Shown in pieces: positions 49,501 to 61,770 of a stretch of 64,000 nt of DNA. Positions within the stretch are counted from its first letter, which is position 1. Every line of letters begins with the position of its first letter. The translations under genes and the position numbers were made by a program. This DNA is from Thuidium tamariscinum (taxonomy: Eukaryota > Streptophyta > Bryopsida > Hypnales > Thuidiaceae): assembly GCA_947034885.2 (NCBI GenBank), contig OX344752.2, forward strand, positions 20,669,386 to 20,733,385, given 5' to 3'. Below the pieces are notes generated by a model, which had not been told where the DNA came from, made no database searches, and saw nothing but the letters and a program-made list of their open reading frames with translations.

Positions 49501-49531
49501 CAGTCGTGCTTCTTGCACTTTTCAAGGACAT
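46505..49531 (-). CDS. DYW-class PPR protein (1008 aa), probable organellar RNA editing factor
   Basis: Intronless. Starts MSLKSARSTTEAIRNL at ATG 49531-49529; the upstream frame is closed. A long array of P-, L- and S-type PPR motifs fills roughly residues 25-790 (recurring HMYGKCGSLVDARLVFDRM and GYAKHN/GGLADHG blocks). E and E+ motifs follow, then a DYW domain from about residue 880: PGRSWIEV, the deaminase HxE box (SHSEKLAIAYG), CSDCH, and the ending HHFQNGVCSCGDYW. Such proteins bind organellar transcripts and convert specific C to U (family knowledge). Six or so units of 101 residues in the array are almost identical, which is unusual because neighbouring repeats normally diverge to read different bases. 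No obvious transit peptide was judged, as the N-terminus is short and only mildly basic. Confidence 0.93.
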   Translation of the reverse strand: MSLKSARSTTEAIRNLKNGLEQGMAIDSFMYVEVLRRCLKEKNLNVNVVKQVHDYINQSGMEQDIYVANNLMSVYSRCGEMEDARGVFDKLVNKNVFSWTIMIGGYAKHNHAEKAMEFFNQMCQKGVQPNAFTFTSILKACADPSALQWGKEVHAYVRHAGLESDVRVGTALVHMYGKCGSLVDARLVFDRMEDRNVITWNVMIGGLADHGCGHEAYELLLQMKQEGLEPDAFTYASILNPSSSAGALEWVKEVHRHVLEAGLETDLRVGNALVHMYASTGSVDDARLVFDRMDDRDVITWNVMIGGLAQHGCGQEAYELFMQMQREGFKPDAFTYASILNPCSSAGALEWVKEVHRHVLKAGLETDLRVGNALVHMYGKCGSLVDARLVFDRMEHRDVITWTVMIGGLADHGCGHEAYELLLQMKQEGLEPNASTFASILNPCSSAGALEWVKEVHRHVLKAGLESNLRVGTALVQMYGKCGSLVDARLVFDRMEDRDVITWTVMIGGLADHGCGHEAYELLLQMKQEGLEPNAFTFASILNPSSSAGALEWVKEVHRHVLEAGLESDLRVGNALVHMYASTGSVDDARLVFDRMEDRDVITWTGMIGGLADHGCGQEAYKLFMQMQREGFKPDAFTYASILNPCSSAGALEWVKEVHRHVLKAGLETDLRVGNALVHMYGKCGSLVDARLVFDRMEDRDVITWTVMIGGLADHGYGHEALELFKNMIADGVKPNVISFVAVLSACSHAGLVDEGRRLFLAMRQDYGIEPTVVLCTCMVDVLGRAGHLEEAKLLIGNMPLEPDGATWGALLGACRTYGNVDLGKLAAIERLKLEPMDASAYVLLSNIYAAAGKWEEVLWVRTLMQERGVRKEPGRSWIEVDNKVHDFVVGDTSHSEAKEIYAELRRLSEKIKAEGYMPDTRLVLRNIEEEEKEVALCSHSEKLAIAYGLMRTPPGEPIRVFKNLRVCSDCHTATKFISKATEREIVVRDANRFHHFQNGVCSCGDYW
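47360..49180 (-). repeat. 303-bp tandem repeat inside the PPR gene
   Basis: Units of 303 bp (101 codons, one P-L-S triplet) recur about six times with only scattered differences, visible as the repeated CCACATCCATGGTCTGCAAG and GCATTGCCCACACGCAAATC blocks. The spacing stays a multiple of three, so the frame is kept. It indicates repeated unequal exchange or gene conversion. Confidence 0.9.
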
Positions 49532-49551
49532 ACTACCGCCACCACCCGGTA

Positions 49552-52500
49552 CTACTTGCCTCGACTCTCTTGCAGTACTAGGCAGAATGCGTCCTCTTCC
49601 ATTGTAGCCCTTAGATAGCCTGATTCATCAATAGATTCTTCAATAGAAATCCCTTCGAAAGAAGAACACTGATACACAGTGAAAGGGTGCAAGATCACTA
49701 ATGCCCAGTACTCACATATTTCAACATCCACAAACTTGCATCCATCCATTTGAGTTCTTAATATCTCTCACAAACACAGTAATTCATTGCAAATCATTCC
49801 ACTTTAAGCGCACCCAATAACCAAAAGGAAGACCAGAGCATATTACACATACAAAAATCCTTAAACTCACCCCAAATCACATATTTCTAGATGCACCTAC
49901 TCTAGTCACTAGGCAAGGTAGCCAGCTCAATTCCTAGAGTTACCTGTCTCCTTGTGTTGTGTCTTGAGAATCTTTGGAGTCATAATCAACAGGAGGTTGC
50001 ATTCTCGCTTCAGTTGTCAAGTTGAGCATTGTCTTTACCCATGGTGGAGTTGACCAGCCAGATATCCAAAGTGCTTTCCTTGCCACCTTATGCCTAAAGT
50101 CAGGTGATCTAGGATTCCTCTGTAGGCACCACAACACATGATCAGATCCAAAAAAACTGTCTCATATTCATTTTGCACCTCACAATCAATATTCCAGGAA
50201 TATTTGTTGATGACACTGCAATGATCTGAGCAGTGTTCACTCCACTCCATGACAGAAAACAACGCAATTTCATACTTATTGCTTTACCAAGTGCCCACAA
50301 GTGCCCATGGCCTTGTATAAGCAAGAAACGACCCGTCACTTGTTGAGCCGAGTATTGTATCCGCTTTCTTTAGTCATACCTTGTCAGCTCTGTTATCCCA
50401 CCACTGCGTAGGATCAGCGAAGTAATCTTTCCAAAGTTCTTCAACCGACTGTAGTTCACCTGAATCCATCGCAATATGCTTTACCCATGTCAGTCACATT
50501 CGCACCAGGAGAGGCAAACCCTTTCTGCGACGATGGGCATATGATACATACCTGAAGCATTGGAATTCGAAGGTGATCTCTTCCAAACTGATGAAAATGG
50601 TGAACACCGGATTGGTCCACCGCCTCGTATGTGAGGGGACAAGGGCAGGGATAAAGAAGGGTAGATAGGCCATGGAGACCTGAAGACTGAGATTGCACAG
50701 ATATCCTGGGTACACAAACGTCAACATTCTGTTGATAAGCAACTTTGTACCATTCAAAGCGCTCTTCCCATCAATACCGGGGTTTAGGGTTCGGTCAACC
50801 ATATTCACATCCGGTTACGTTTGGAAAAATGTGACAACCTCTTTATCAAACATTGCTGTGAAGGAGACCTCATATTTCGACACATTTGTTGTCAGCGTGA
50901 CCACAGTAGTCCAACCCATGTCACAACCGCTTAATTCACTCACCTGTGCACCACCTAGTCCACGCACCGACAAAAAGCATCGCTGTTCTCTCCTGCACTG
51001 CAATTGTTGTCTACAATCTAATTCCCACGACACCAATTGAGGTGGCAGTCCCATCACTATCTGCCTGCATTACAGAAATCAATTCACACTAATTGTTACT
51101 AAGAAGAACATCACAAAGAACAACGCCCGAATGGACCTCGGAATTGAACCTGTGGACAGAAACACATCAAATTGAAAAGAACTACGTGTGCGAAAAATCT
51201 GCTACTACCTCCAATCCTGAAAACCCGAACACATTTACCCTTAAACGTCGGGCCGGGCACCGTCGGAGAAAGCGGGCTGCCACTAGTGTTGCTGACCGAA
51301 GGTGGACACACTGTTCACGATCTATGAACAGTGATGCAGTTGGGGAGTCCGGCATCTGCAAAATGGGAACAGTGGAAGCGGTCGTTGACCAGGTTACCAA
51401 TGCCCTTCTCACACGATTTTCTCTGTGTGTCCGACACAAGTAGAATCAAGAACACGTCTGTAGCTACAGTCCCGCCCACATGTGCCGTTTGTCCACAGTC
51501 AGAGGCGTCCCTTTCTTCCTTCCTAGCAGTAACGTAACAGCTACTTAATTTGTGTAATTCGCCACTTTGCAAAGATTACAAATTGTGTTTGCTGGAGCAT
51601 GTGAAGAACTACTGAGACAAGCACTAGTGTAACATGTGAAAGCAGAACATTACTCTACTTCAATTGAAAGCTTATATTTATATGGGAAGTTCAGAGCTTG
51701 CATCCTAACTCTTTGGTACAAATCACTTGCTTGCTGCGGCATTCTCTCCGCCTGATGAACAGAAACGATCATACCTAAAGACTGAATCAAGCACAGTCAC
51801 GTAGCATTCTATTCCACACGCTTTCCAGGTCATGTTCTTATCGACCTGCATATACGGAACGGTGCACACGATGAGAACAAGAAAGTCATGTCCACGTTTC
51901 TACAGGCTCCTTGATAGTGATCCACATGTGGTAAACAGCACAAACAAATTGGGAAAATGACAGGGGGGGAACCAGAATACAAAAGATGACATGGTGAGCA
52001 CCAATGACTGCTCTCACCTTTGAAACCGCTGGAGTGCAGAACACAACCAATTACTACGTTCACTGAGGTACAGAATGAGACCACGGGAGCTCATTACCCT
52101 GAAATGTACATTGCTATCTACTCATGAACATGACAATGACCATGGACATTGCTGAACGAACTCACATGGAGGTCTGAAATTCTCCTCCGACTGTCCCGCT
52201 TCATGAGCTGAAGTCGAATTTCAGACACAAGAGACTCACATCGCTATGAAGAGGACGGTGCTGTCATTGAAGAGACCGAAAAAATCTTCCAAGTCATGTA
52301 CCTTCACGAAGAGCACATCGTACTGCAGAGAAGAAGCAACATATCCCGCTCCACTGACGCCTGCCGCAACCAAGTTCGTCGGTCAAAGTTTCAGAATCTA
52401 TGACAACAATCAAGAACTTGCGGAATTCGGAATGACGTTTCTCCAAATTCCCAAAAGCACTGTAGACAAAATGGAGAAAATGCACAACTCATGGAGACAC

Positions 52501-53456
52501 GCTGGAGTGGCTCAAGTACCTCCTTCTCTCTCAGCAACCCAAGAAGTGGCTGCCTGCACAGTAAAGGTGAAGCGAAGCTGAATGACTCTGACAATCACAC
52601 TGCAAACGCTAATGCACAAGCCCAATTGACGTAACTTTTCCATGGCTCAGTAAGTTTCCCACAGATTCACTGACTGCGTTGGCTACTTATTCTCCCCCTT
52701 CATCCGAGCCTCCATTGTTCCCAGTATCGAGCTGTCACGAAGCCATACCAGCGAGTTCTCCTCAGCGCAGATGGCACTGACATTGTTCACAAGGCGCTTG
52801 TCAGGAAAACACGTCCACTACTTAGCACACAGTCAGCATCGTCTGCAAGGCATTTCCCGTCTTCTTCGAATCCTTCCTCGCTGTGTTCTCTTTCTCAATT
52901 AATGCAAACGGAAGAAATGAAGGCGAAGAGCAGCGGTAGTGAAGCACCTGCTTGGAAGTTTTGAACGTCGGAAATGCTGAACAAATCTGGAGTCTTCCAG
53001 GTACAATGCATTTCCTCCTGATGAAGCAGTTGCCGCAATTCGTTCGCCAGCAGGTAAATTTCTCACCACTAAGAGAAATGACCGCTAACCACCGGCTGGA
53101 AATGCTACGGCGAACAATTCTTCACCTCCCGCAACACAGGGCACTGAAGGAGCGATTAGGGTTTCATGATAAACCCTTGGCCGGGATGAATCGACCCCCT
53201 CGCTCGGTCACTTGGGAAAACACTGAAATTGTTTATTTCCCACGCATGAGATGCTTTGCAAATTCTAAATTCATATTTGCAGTCTAAATGCCCCAAATGA
53301 GCTCGAAGGCATCGAGCAGCTAAACCAACACCGCAGCTGGAGTTCAAAGCATTCTTCCGAATACAGTAAATGAGAATTAAAGTAATTTTATATCTTCCAA
53401 TTGGAGATCACAGTAGCTAACACCAATGACTAGTCCATTAGCAAGGTATTCATATA
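49552..53456. other. Exon-like fragments, no recognised gene
   Basis: Moderate GC with several minus-strand readings: 50137-49940 (HKVARKALWISGWSTPPW), and 51050-50500, where MGLPPQLVSWELDCRQQLQ and, after a TAA near 50818, NMVDRTLNPGIDGKSALNG follow in one frame. A plus-strand reading lies at 52246-52581 (MKRTVLSLKRPKKSSKS). Pyrimidine-CAG and GTGAGT sites occur among them. They could be a decayed gene on the minus strand or exons carried by a transposon. No family was recognised. Confidence 0.35.
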
Positions 53457-53729
53457 AGGTAGGTACACCTAAAAGCGCCACTTATTCATATTGTGCCTAG
53501 TTCTTGTTATTAGCTAGTTCAGATTTTTATGCAATCTTGTTGGCAAGTGAAAGCATGTTCCAACGCACCAAAGAATGTAGGATTTGGATACCGTATGCAA
53601 AAGTTATTAATGGTCAAAGCTTGTTTCTGAAAGCGCCATCTACAGCCTGTGAACATGACTGATTTTGGAAATGTATGTGTATCGTAGATGGCACTTTTAG
53701 GAACAGGGTGCTTTTGGGTGTACCTACCT
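53457..53729 (+). mobile_element. 273-bp MITE, AGGTAGGTACACC family, copy 1
   Basis: Ends AGGTAGGTACACCTAAAAGC and, inverted, AGGTAGGTACACCCAAAAGC, flanked by TA on both sides. The second copy at 63300-63572 has exactly the same length. A second internal inverted pair (GAAAGCGCCATCTACAG against CGTAGATGGCAC) lies near the right end. TA flanks fit a Tc1/mariner-type origin (inference). No gene. Confidence 0.85.
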
Positions 53730-53731
53730 TA

Positions 53732-54284
53732 TGTGAATTTTTTTGCATCTTAATCATACGTATGAAGTTTTTTCTTGCAAACTTTGCACAACCTCCTAGT
53801 CTTCTCTATAAATCACAATCCATGAGTTGCACATACATGGGGGGCCAAACTCGAAAAACTTGTCACTCTACCCAACCATTTCAAAGTCAACTCTTTTGCC
53901 AATTTCATTTGGAATGATAAATCCATTAGGAACTTGAAACTCAAGTCACTGTAAATGATCCAAGAGTTCACAACAGTTTTGTTTCATCATATTCATTAAT
54001 TTAGGAGTTTTCCAATGAAATGGAAGAGTTTCTAATGAGACTAGGAATTATAAATTAAAGAAATCAACCATCAAGAAATACTAATTATGCAATGCAAAGA
54101 TAATTATACATCTACAATTTAGAAAATCCAAAGTTTTAGGCAACAATTAAGAAATTGAACACTTTATAAAAAATAATCATGAAATATACATATCCTATAT
54201 GTATATGCTATGACCTTTTGATAGCAAATGTAATAGATTTCATCCTCAAATATACATACATTTGGCCCCATCTAATGCCAACTG
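53732..54284. other. AT-rich spacer
   Basis: No gene or repeat boundary recognised before the start of the second long-repeat copy. Confidence 0.4.
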
Positions 54285-56301
54285 CCAATGAAATGAGAGG
54301 AAGGATTTACTATTGATTTTATCCACAAAAGGCTAATTGTTTGTTAAACCAAAAATAGGAAATTTGGATAGATTTATGTAAAGGATGGGCATTCATGAAA
54401 TTTCAACACAAAGTGTGAATATGTACTTATTGAGAGAAAATATAATTTCTTTTTCAGCTATTGCTCAATTCAAAAGTTATCCTACATTCAACTCTTTTAG
54501 CATTTTGAGCAATTTGGGCATTTTAGGGACATTTTCTATTGAAATACTCATCAACTTTTAAAATTTGGTATGTTTGTAAATATGAAATATGACATACAAT
54601 TGTCTAAAAACACAAATTTTAAATTCTTGAATTACATTCTATGACAAATTAAACTTTGTTAGTTGTATCACAACAATTTTGAGAGAAAATTATAAAAAAT
54701 TATTTTAACTTCAAGATTTACAATCTTACAATCTACAAAGTAAAAAATCTTAAAATTTATTCCCCATTCTCCAAATGTTTGTCTCTAAATTTTCATCATT
54801 TGGATTTTAGAGAAAATACCTTCCTTATTGTACAAGAAATCATTAAAAAAAAAGTCCTAATGTATTGTTAGTTTGGTTGGCCTATTTGCATTGTAGGGTG
54901 ATTTAAAAGAAGTTAGACATCTTAGTTGCATCTTAAGTTTCAAATGAGTGAATCTAACATTATATAATTATGAACGATGAAAATACTCATACTTTTGTGG
55001 AGAAAAAATGCTCAACCAAATGGGCTCAAAGTCTATTGAACTTATTTTGCAAGAATGAAAAATAAATTTATCTTCTTACTTCAAACATTATAATCTTTCA
55101 ATTCACATGCCTCAAATAAGTTGAAATTTTTTTCACGAATTGCCTTATTTATTCAATAAATTTCATTGTCTTCAATATGGTTGGAATTCAAACAAAAAAG
55201 TTTTGTTAAATGATTTTGGACCATGCATCAGAAATTGACAATTTTGGACTTTTTTACTTCTATAACAGTGGCCATCCTTGAGGAAATAACCCCTATATGC
55301 CTAAGGCACTAGAATTTGGTGTTTGCAAAATTTAATTTGAAGTTAAATAAAACCTAATCAAATTGCTATATTTAGTATTTTATATTTTTGAAAAGTTCTT
55401 TTAAAGGTTAGTTCTAATGTTAAAAATCTGATGTGGAAAATGAATGATGGTGATTTTTCTATTCAAGGTTTTGTACAAGGGTATCCATTGCAATCTTAAC
55501 TTTCTGTAATATTGAGAGTTCTTGAAAATGAGCCTCAAATACACTAGATCTTGGAGAAAAAATCACATCCAAAATTCATTTACAAAATTGTAGAGTAGAT
55601 TTTGAAAAGCCATAAATTGATTGGAGTTATGCATGTTAGGCCCTATAACCTCATGTTTTTTTTGGTCATCAACTTTTTAGATTTGACTTGCAAAAAGAGG
55701 ATAAAAAGACTTCACATAACTTTTGCAGTTTTAACACTCTCATGGTCAAACATTATAATCTTTCACTTCATAAGTGATATTGTTGTGTTATGTTTTATTT
55801 TCCTATGCAATCTCTAACATGTCTTGTTTGAATTTGTACAGTTACAATTTTTTTTTAAATTGATACAACTTATCAAAATATTGGCATTTTATTCAATTTA
55901 GAACAAATTCCAAGAAGCTCAAAACAAGCCTTGGGCATTTAGGGATTAAGTAAGCTAATTGCATCCAAATGCATCCCAATAAGGACTTAGCAAGTGAACC
56001 TTATTCCTAGTTTCCTACTATTAAACTAAACTTTTCAATCATTTTTTCCTAATTTTTTGTTGGATCTTGTTGGAAGTCAAAAGATCATCAATTCTAAATT
56101 TTTTGATGTAAATGAAAAATGAAATTTTGATATTTTGAAAATAGGTGTATGTCAAAGCAATCCTAAGGTTTTATAATTAGAAGGAGTATATTTTAGGCAA
56201 GAATCTATAGATATCAGTTTCAGAAGAAGGTAGAACTAATTGCAACTAGTTTAACTTTTAATGGACTAGAGTTGTTTTTCAAGAATAATTTTCAACAACC
56301 T

Positions 56302-58050
56302 CAAGGGAGGGCACTATGTGAAATATATGAAGAGATAGGTGTATACATCAAGTATTTTTGAGAGGGGCATTATATTTAAAAAAAAATTTAGGCATGCTAT
56401 CACTATCTAATTTTCTACTTTGGGGTATTAAATAGAAGGCTTGTATTACTTATAATTTTCAAATGCCATGAATAAATCATATACTATAGTAGTTTATATT
56501 TTTTTCCCAATACATTCCTTGTTACATTCTTTGATTATATTGAATTTTTTTGAACTACTTGCACACATACAACAACAACAAAATCATAGAATCAGGAAAC
56601 TATGAACCCTAGAGTGGGGAAAGACTCAGTGGCAATGGTTTGAACAAGGTAAATTACCATAAGTCTTGAACACTAAGTTAAACCACCAAATCACCAATAT
56701 GACGGCCACTAGCAACCAACAAATGTCTTGTAATTTATTATTGTTGGTGATTGCAAGAAACACTTGTACTAGTTGTTGTGTTTTGTCACACCCTAGTTTT
56801 TGATGTTTTTTAGCTATAACTTTTGTGTTATAGATACAAATGACTCAAAATTTATAGGGAAGCTACTCATAGCTATTATATATCTATAATAAATTCTGAA
56901 TATTTTTCAAAAATAATTTACTATTTTTAAATAGCCCCAAAAATTTCTCACAATACTTGATTTAGGGGTTTTCAACACCATTTATCTCCAAAAAAAATGA
57001 ATTTTGATCTTAAATTAAGAGAGAATGATTTTTTAGTAGACTTATAGCTATTGTCTGAGAGAATTCTAAGAATACTTATTTTTGTGTATTATAAAAGTCT
57101 ACAAAGAGAGCTTCATCCTACATTTTTTTCCAAAAGCATAAAATATTATTTTGGTGAGTTTTTTGGTCAAATATCATCACCAATTCTTTTTTCAAATTTT
57201 ATATTTTTATAATTTAAAAAAAATTCATTTAAAAAAAATTAAAATGTCATAAGTTGTATTTTCTTCACTGCAACTTTGGATATAGAATTCTCATAGAATT
57301 CCAGTGCAGAAAATACAACTTGTGACATTTTAATTTGTAAAAAAAGGATCCTTTAAGAAAATACATAAAAATATGACACTTGAAAAAAAAATTGATGATG
57401 ATATTTGACTAAAAAACTCACCAAAATAATATTTTATGCTTTTGGAAAATAATGTAGAATGAAGCTCTCTTTGTGGACTTCTATAATACATAAAAATAAG
57501 TATTTTTAGAATTATTTTTAACAATAACTATAAGTCTACTGAGAAACTATTTTCGATAAATTTTAGTTCAAAATTCGTTTTTTGGGAGATAAATGGTGCT
57601 AAAACCCCCTAAATCAAGTATTGTGAGAAATTTTTGGGGCTATCAAAAAATAATGAATTACTTTAAAAAATCTCCAAAATTTATCATAGATACATAATAG
57701 CTATAAGTACTTTTTCAATAAAATTTGAATCATTTGGAGCTAAAACACGAAAATTATGGATTAAAAAAATAAAAAACTAGGGTGTGACAAAAGGCTTTAA
57801 GTGTTTCTTGCAATCACCCTTATACACTCATTTATTGAGCAATTGGAATATGCCACTTTTAAGGCAGCCCTAATTAGGAATTTTGGTGAAAAATAATAAT
57901 ATAAAGGGGGATATCTTAGGCCTAATTTTTTGCTAATGGAACCTATTTTTCTATACCCTATGGTACTTTGAAGACAAGTAATGGAATTTCTATACTCTGT
58001 CATTTGATCACACATCACAGCTACTCCTTCCACTCACTGCTCCCCTTCAG
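56302..58050. mobile_element. Mutator-like insertion with 10-bp target duplication
   Basis: TCAACAACCT occurs perfectly at 56292-56301 and 58051-58060, just outside the insertion. Repeat C copy 1 at about 9810 reads straight through this site. The ends, GGGAGGGCACTATGTG and, inverted, AAGGGGAGCAGTGAGTG, are weakly similar. A 9-10-bp duplication is typical of Mutator-like elements (family knowledge). The interior has no transposase and is mostly filled by the nested element at 56746-57819. Confidence 0.75.
56746..57819. mobile_element. TIR element, GGGTGATTGCAAG family, copy 5
   Basis: Ends GGTGATTGCAAGAAACAC and GTGTTTCTTGCAATCACC, with largely symmetrical arms: AAATACAACTTGTGACATTTT near 57309 mirrors AAAATGTCATAAGTTGTATTT near 57240, and CACAATACTTGATTTAGGGG near 56950 mirrors its complement near 57610. 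It is a decayed long palindrome like copy 4. No matching 4-bp flank is visible here. Confidence 0.8.
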
Positions 58051-59283
58051 TCAACAACCTACATTTTGGGTATATTGAATACAATTGAAAATGAAAATAA
58101 TGATCCAATTAACAATACAAAAATGTAGTGGACCATTATGGCAAAGTGAGGACAAAATTTCAACCCAAAGTGATCTCATGGATTATAAGATTATTTTGTT
58201 TGATATAAAGAAAAAAAACTCTTACCCTTATAGTTCAATGTCCACATCTACATCATTGAATACTACATTTTGTTACATACAATCATGCTAAATTTCAAAA
58301 GCAAATTAAGAGGGCTCTCTCTCTCCAAATCACCCTACAAATTGAAGGGATCATGATACCTTGAAAATTCAAGGATAATAGCCATCTTGAAGGGTGAAGG
58401 GCAAGTGGCCATGGATCCATACACATTCATGACGAAAATTCTCTCTTCATCTTGAGCTCATTATGTAATTTGACAAATTACTTGGGTTTTGAAGAGTGGT
58501 TTTGAGCTAAAAAGGGAGTTTATATAAGGTAAGGTAATTGCACCTAATCACATCTCAATAAGCAAGTGAACCATGTTCTTAATACTAATTAATTGAAGTT
58601 TCAATTTTTTTCACAATAATTTCATGAAATTCAAACTTTTTGAAAGTCAAAAAAGCATTTTAGATTATCTTTTTATGCAATTTTGGTCTTTGGGATACTT
58701 TAAAAATGAACAATGAATTTTCAAATTGTTGAAAATAGGTTTATCCAAAGCAACTCTAGCAATTGCGAATAGAAGGAGTGTATTTTAGGTAAGAATCTAC
58801 AGATATTGGCTTTTGAAAGAGTTTGGAATTGAGTACAAATGCCTTAATCTCTAAACATAAGAGGTTTTATGGCCATATTGGGAGACTGTGAGTTTCCAGA
58901 CTATGAGAATTTATTGAAACCTATCCCAACAGTTGATCTATTGTAGCAAAGAAACTGCCACATCTAATAACAATATTTGATTAAATATTTAATTTTTTTT
59001 CAAAATTAAAAAATTCTATTTTTAATTTTTTAATTTTTTTAATTTTTTTTTAATCTGACCAGCAATAATTGGTTCATAGATTGGGGAATGGGACTAAAAT
59101 AGTCTTTTAGTACCTTGTAAAAAACTCTTATAGAATGGGTTTTTTTTTTTAAAGGAAATTGTCCAGAGTTGCCATCTTTAGTATATTAACCCCTAAAGGA
59201 CCAACATGCCTTTTTTGGCAACATAGCAATTTTGGGTAGGTACGTGTGGCTAGAGATTTTCATATTTTGGAACCAAACTTTAA

Positions 59284-60201
59284 CCCCTAAAAGACTAAGA
59301 AGACACAATGTGTCCTCTTTAAAGTTTTCAATGGCAATTTCTCAGAAAGGTGAAACAAATCTCAATATTTTGTAAACTAAGATCTTGTAGAAAAAGAACT
59401 TTACATACTTTTTCCATTTTCTGATTTTCTCATTTTGAATAAGAGAAGTAGTTAAAAATTCATTTAGGAAATGTAGTCGAGAATGTAGTCTAGTAGGAAA
59501 AGGGAGAAAAAATAATGTTTTTTCATGAAAAGAGTAGTAGAGATGGAAAAAAAAACATTTTCTTACACATTTCTATTCTATAATCCACATAAACAAAAAG
59601 AATTTGAAAAAAAAATTCAATTTTTTGTTTTTAACAATTTAAAAAATAAAAGGTTCAATCTAGTGTAATTAATAATACAAAATAATTAAAATGATTCCAA
59701 ATTTTTTTTGAGATGTTCCAAACAATATGATAATAACATTAGTTGTTGAATTTCAAAAAATTATCCAGATATAAATTTTTAAGAATTTTGTAGGATCCAA
59801 TTTGCTTAGATTTGACTTTCTAGTCTTCATGTTTGAAAATGTGTACAAATTTGAGGGAGTTTATTATTTTTCAAAATTTTTAATATAAAAATACTAAATT
59901 TGCTTTGGACTCCAAATAAATTTTCCTAGGGGGTTAAAAAATCTTTATTCATCTTTTTATAAATTTTTTTCTCCAAAAATTGCATTTTTTACCTATGAGG
60001 TTGATCACTAAAAATTGTTATAATCTAAAGATCTAATGGTTAAAATTTTCTACAATTAATTCCATGCATATTAGATATAGTAATCTTTACTTTTATATGG
60101 TTAAAATTAAAAAATTAAATTACATCTATGTGTAAAAAATATCAAAGTGGTAGAATTGATTGAAAACCTCCATTATCAAAACCGTGTTAGTCCTTTAGGG
60201 G
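59284..60201. mobile_element. Nested TTAA-flanked TIR element B
   Basis: Begins CCCCTAAAAGACTAAG and ends GTTAGTCCTTTAGGGG, with TTAA directly outside both ends (59280-59283, 60202-60205). It lies inside A2 and has no relation to A1 in its interior, so it is a second non-autonomous family with the same ends. AT-rich, no gene. Confidence 0.65.
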
Positions 60202-60965
60202 TTAATAGAAGGTATGGACGAGGAGTATCTTCAAAGCCCAACAATTTTTGTGACTTTTGACTTCATGGTTGAAAGGTTATCGTATAAAATGTTGTTTGTT
60301 TCTCAACTCGGGCAGTTCGGGCAAATAAAAAAAAACTTTTTTTGGAAATAAAAATTTGAAATTGGTTTTATAGATTTATATAGACATGGAAAGTTTTGAA
60401 TCATTGCATTTGGATTAATGAGTCAAAAGTTATGAAGAATTTTAGTTTGCAGGTAGTTATGGATTCTCTTCTCTAAAATAAACTTTGAAGTCCTTTATTT
60501 TACTCAATTTTCAATATTTTTGAAAAAAAATAAAAACATTGGATATAGGTTGTTTATTACAACATTTGAACCATTGAGATTGGCATTTTTCAATCCAAAA
60601 AATAAATTGTTACCATTTTTGTATTTTGAATCATTCTCTACTTCTTTCTACTTACTATTTTTTTTGTACATGTTGTACAATTCCAAATGATATGAAAATT
60701 TTCAAGGATGTAGCCAACTTGAATTGGAGAATGAATCCAAAGAGTTGCAACCATTTTGGACATTTTTTCATACAAATGTGGCCTTCAGAAGTGCAGCTGC
60801 CCGGATTTTCGCAGTGGGAAAAAAATGATTTTTGTAACTTCAAACACTAATATCTTGCAATCTACATGGTGGAAATTTCTGAAAATTTTTCTACATCTTT
60901 CCAAACTAGTTCACTAAAAGATCTTATGGTTACATATTTCAAATTTTTTTTTCTGAAATTTGGTA

Positions 60966-61297
60966 CATAAGAGGATTTTTGGGCCCCCAGAAGACCGTTT
61001 CAGGGGTGTTCCCCGAAATTGTTCCCACTGCTGCAGACCAGCCCCCTGCTGGTCTGAATTTTTGAATTTTGAAAAAAAAAATTAAAATTTTTTTTTTCCA
61101 AAAAACTTCAGAATGTATTAAAGAGAAAAAAAATGATTTAAAAAAATAATTTAAATTTTTTTAATATTTAATTAAAATTAATAAAAAATTATTATTTTCT
61201 GACGTGGCAGTCGCTCGACCACATCAGCATCGCGTTCCCAGCGTTCCCAACGTTTGGGAACTCGCAGTCTTGTATAGCAGCTGAAAATCCTCTTATG
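60966..61297 (+). mobile_element. MITE, CATAAGAGG family, copy 2
   Basis: CATAAGAGGATTTTTGGGCC at the left, CTGAAAATCCTCTTATG at the right. Inserted in the A2 body; the A1 relative lacks it. Flanks show no clear target duplication. Confidence 0.85.
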
Positions 61298-61770
61298 GTT
61301 GTCCTAGAAATGACAGTTTTGGAGCAGTTTTGGTGGAATATATAGTTGTGGTCCTTTAGGGGTTAAACACATTTGAAAATGAAAATGAATTTTTCATTCA
61401 ATAGTAATGAAATGTGGAATGTCACTGTTCATTTTTAAGAATATATCAATTAAAATTAAATCTTTACTCCCCCCTCCCCTCTACTTGTAATTTTGTGTAG
61501 GAAGTTAGTATGACAATCAATATGGGACATCCAAATCTGTATTTTAATATTGTATCCATATTTTGATTATGTATATGTATTTGTATTCATATAGTACAGA
61601 CAACGTAACCATACCTACATCATATTTGTACTCGTATCTGTATCCATATTGGTATCTAGATTAAATCTCAAAGATCAATGGCTTGTAAATTTTTTTAGAA
61701 ATCAACGGCATTCTAGAGGGGAGTTTTTTTTTTAAATCAATGGCTTGTGATTTTTGAAAGAGGGAGGGTT

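Larger units (their letters stand above)
59190..61362 (-). mobile_element. TTAA-flanked TIR element A2 (piggyBac-like ends)
   Basis: Ends CCCCTAAAGGACCA on both sides, flanked by TTAA at 59186-59189 and 61363-61366. Joining the flanks recreates a sequence like TATTGAATACAT of repeat C copy 1 with one TTAA. Right of 60206 the body is an inverted relative of element A1 (for example GACTCATTAATCCAAATGCA in complement near 60420, and AGCAGTTTTGG near 61324). It holds two further insertions, 59284-60201 and 60966-61297. TTAA sites with CCC ends fit piggyBac or Kolobok types; no transposase is present. Confidence 0.7.
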
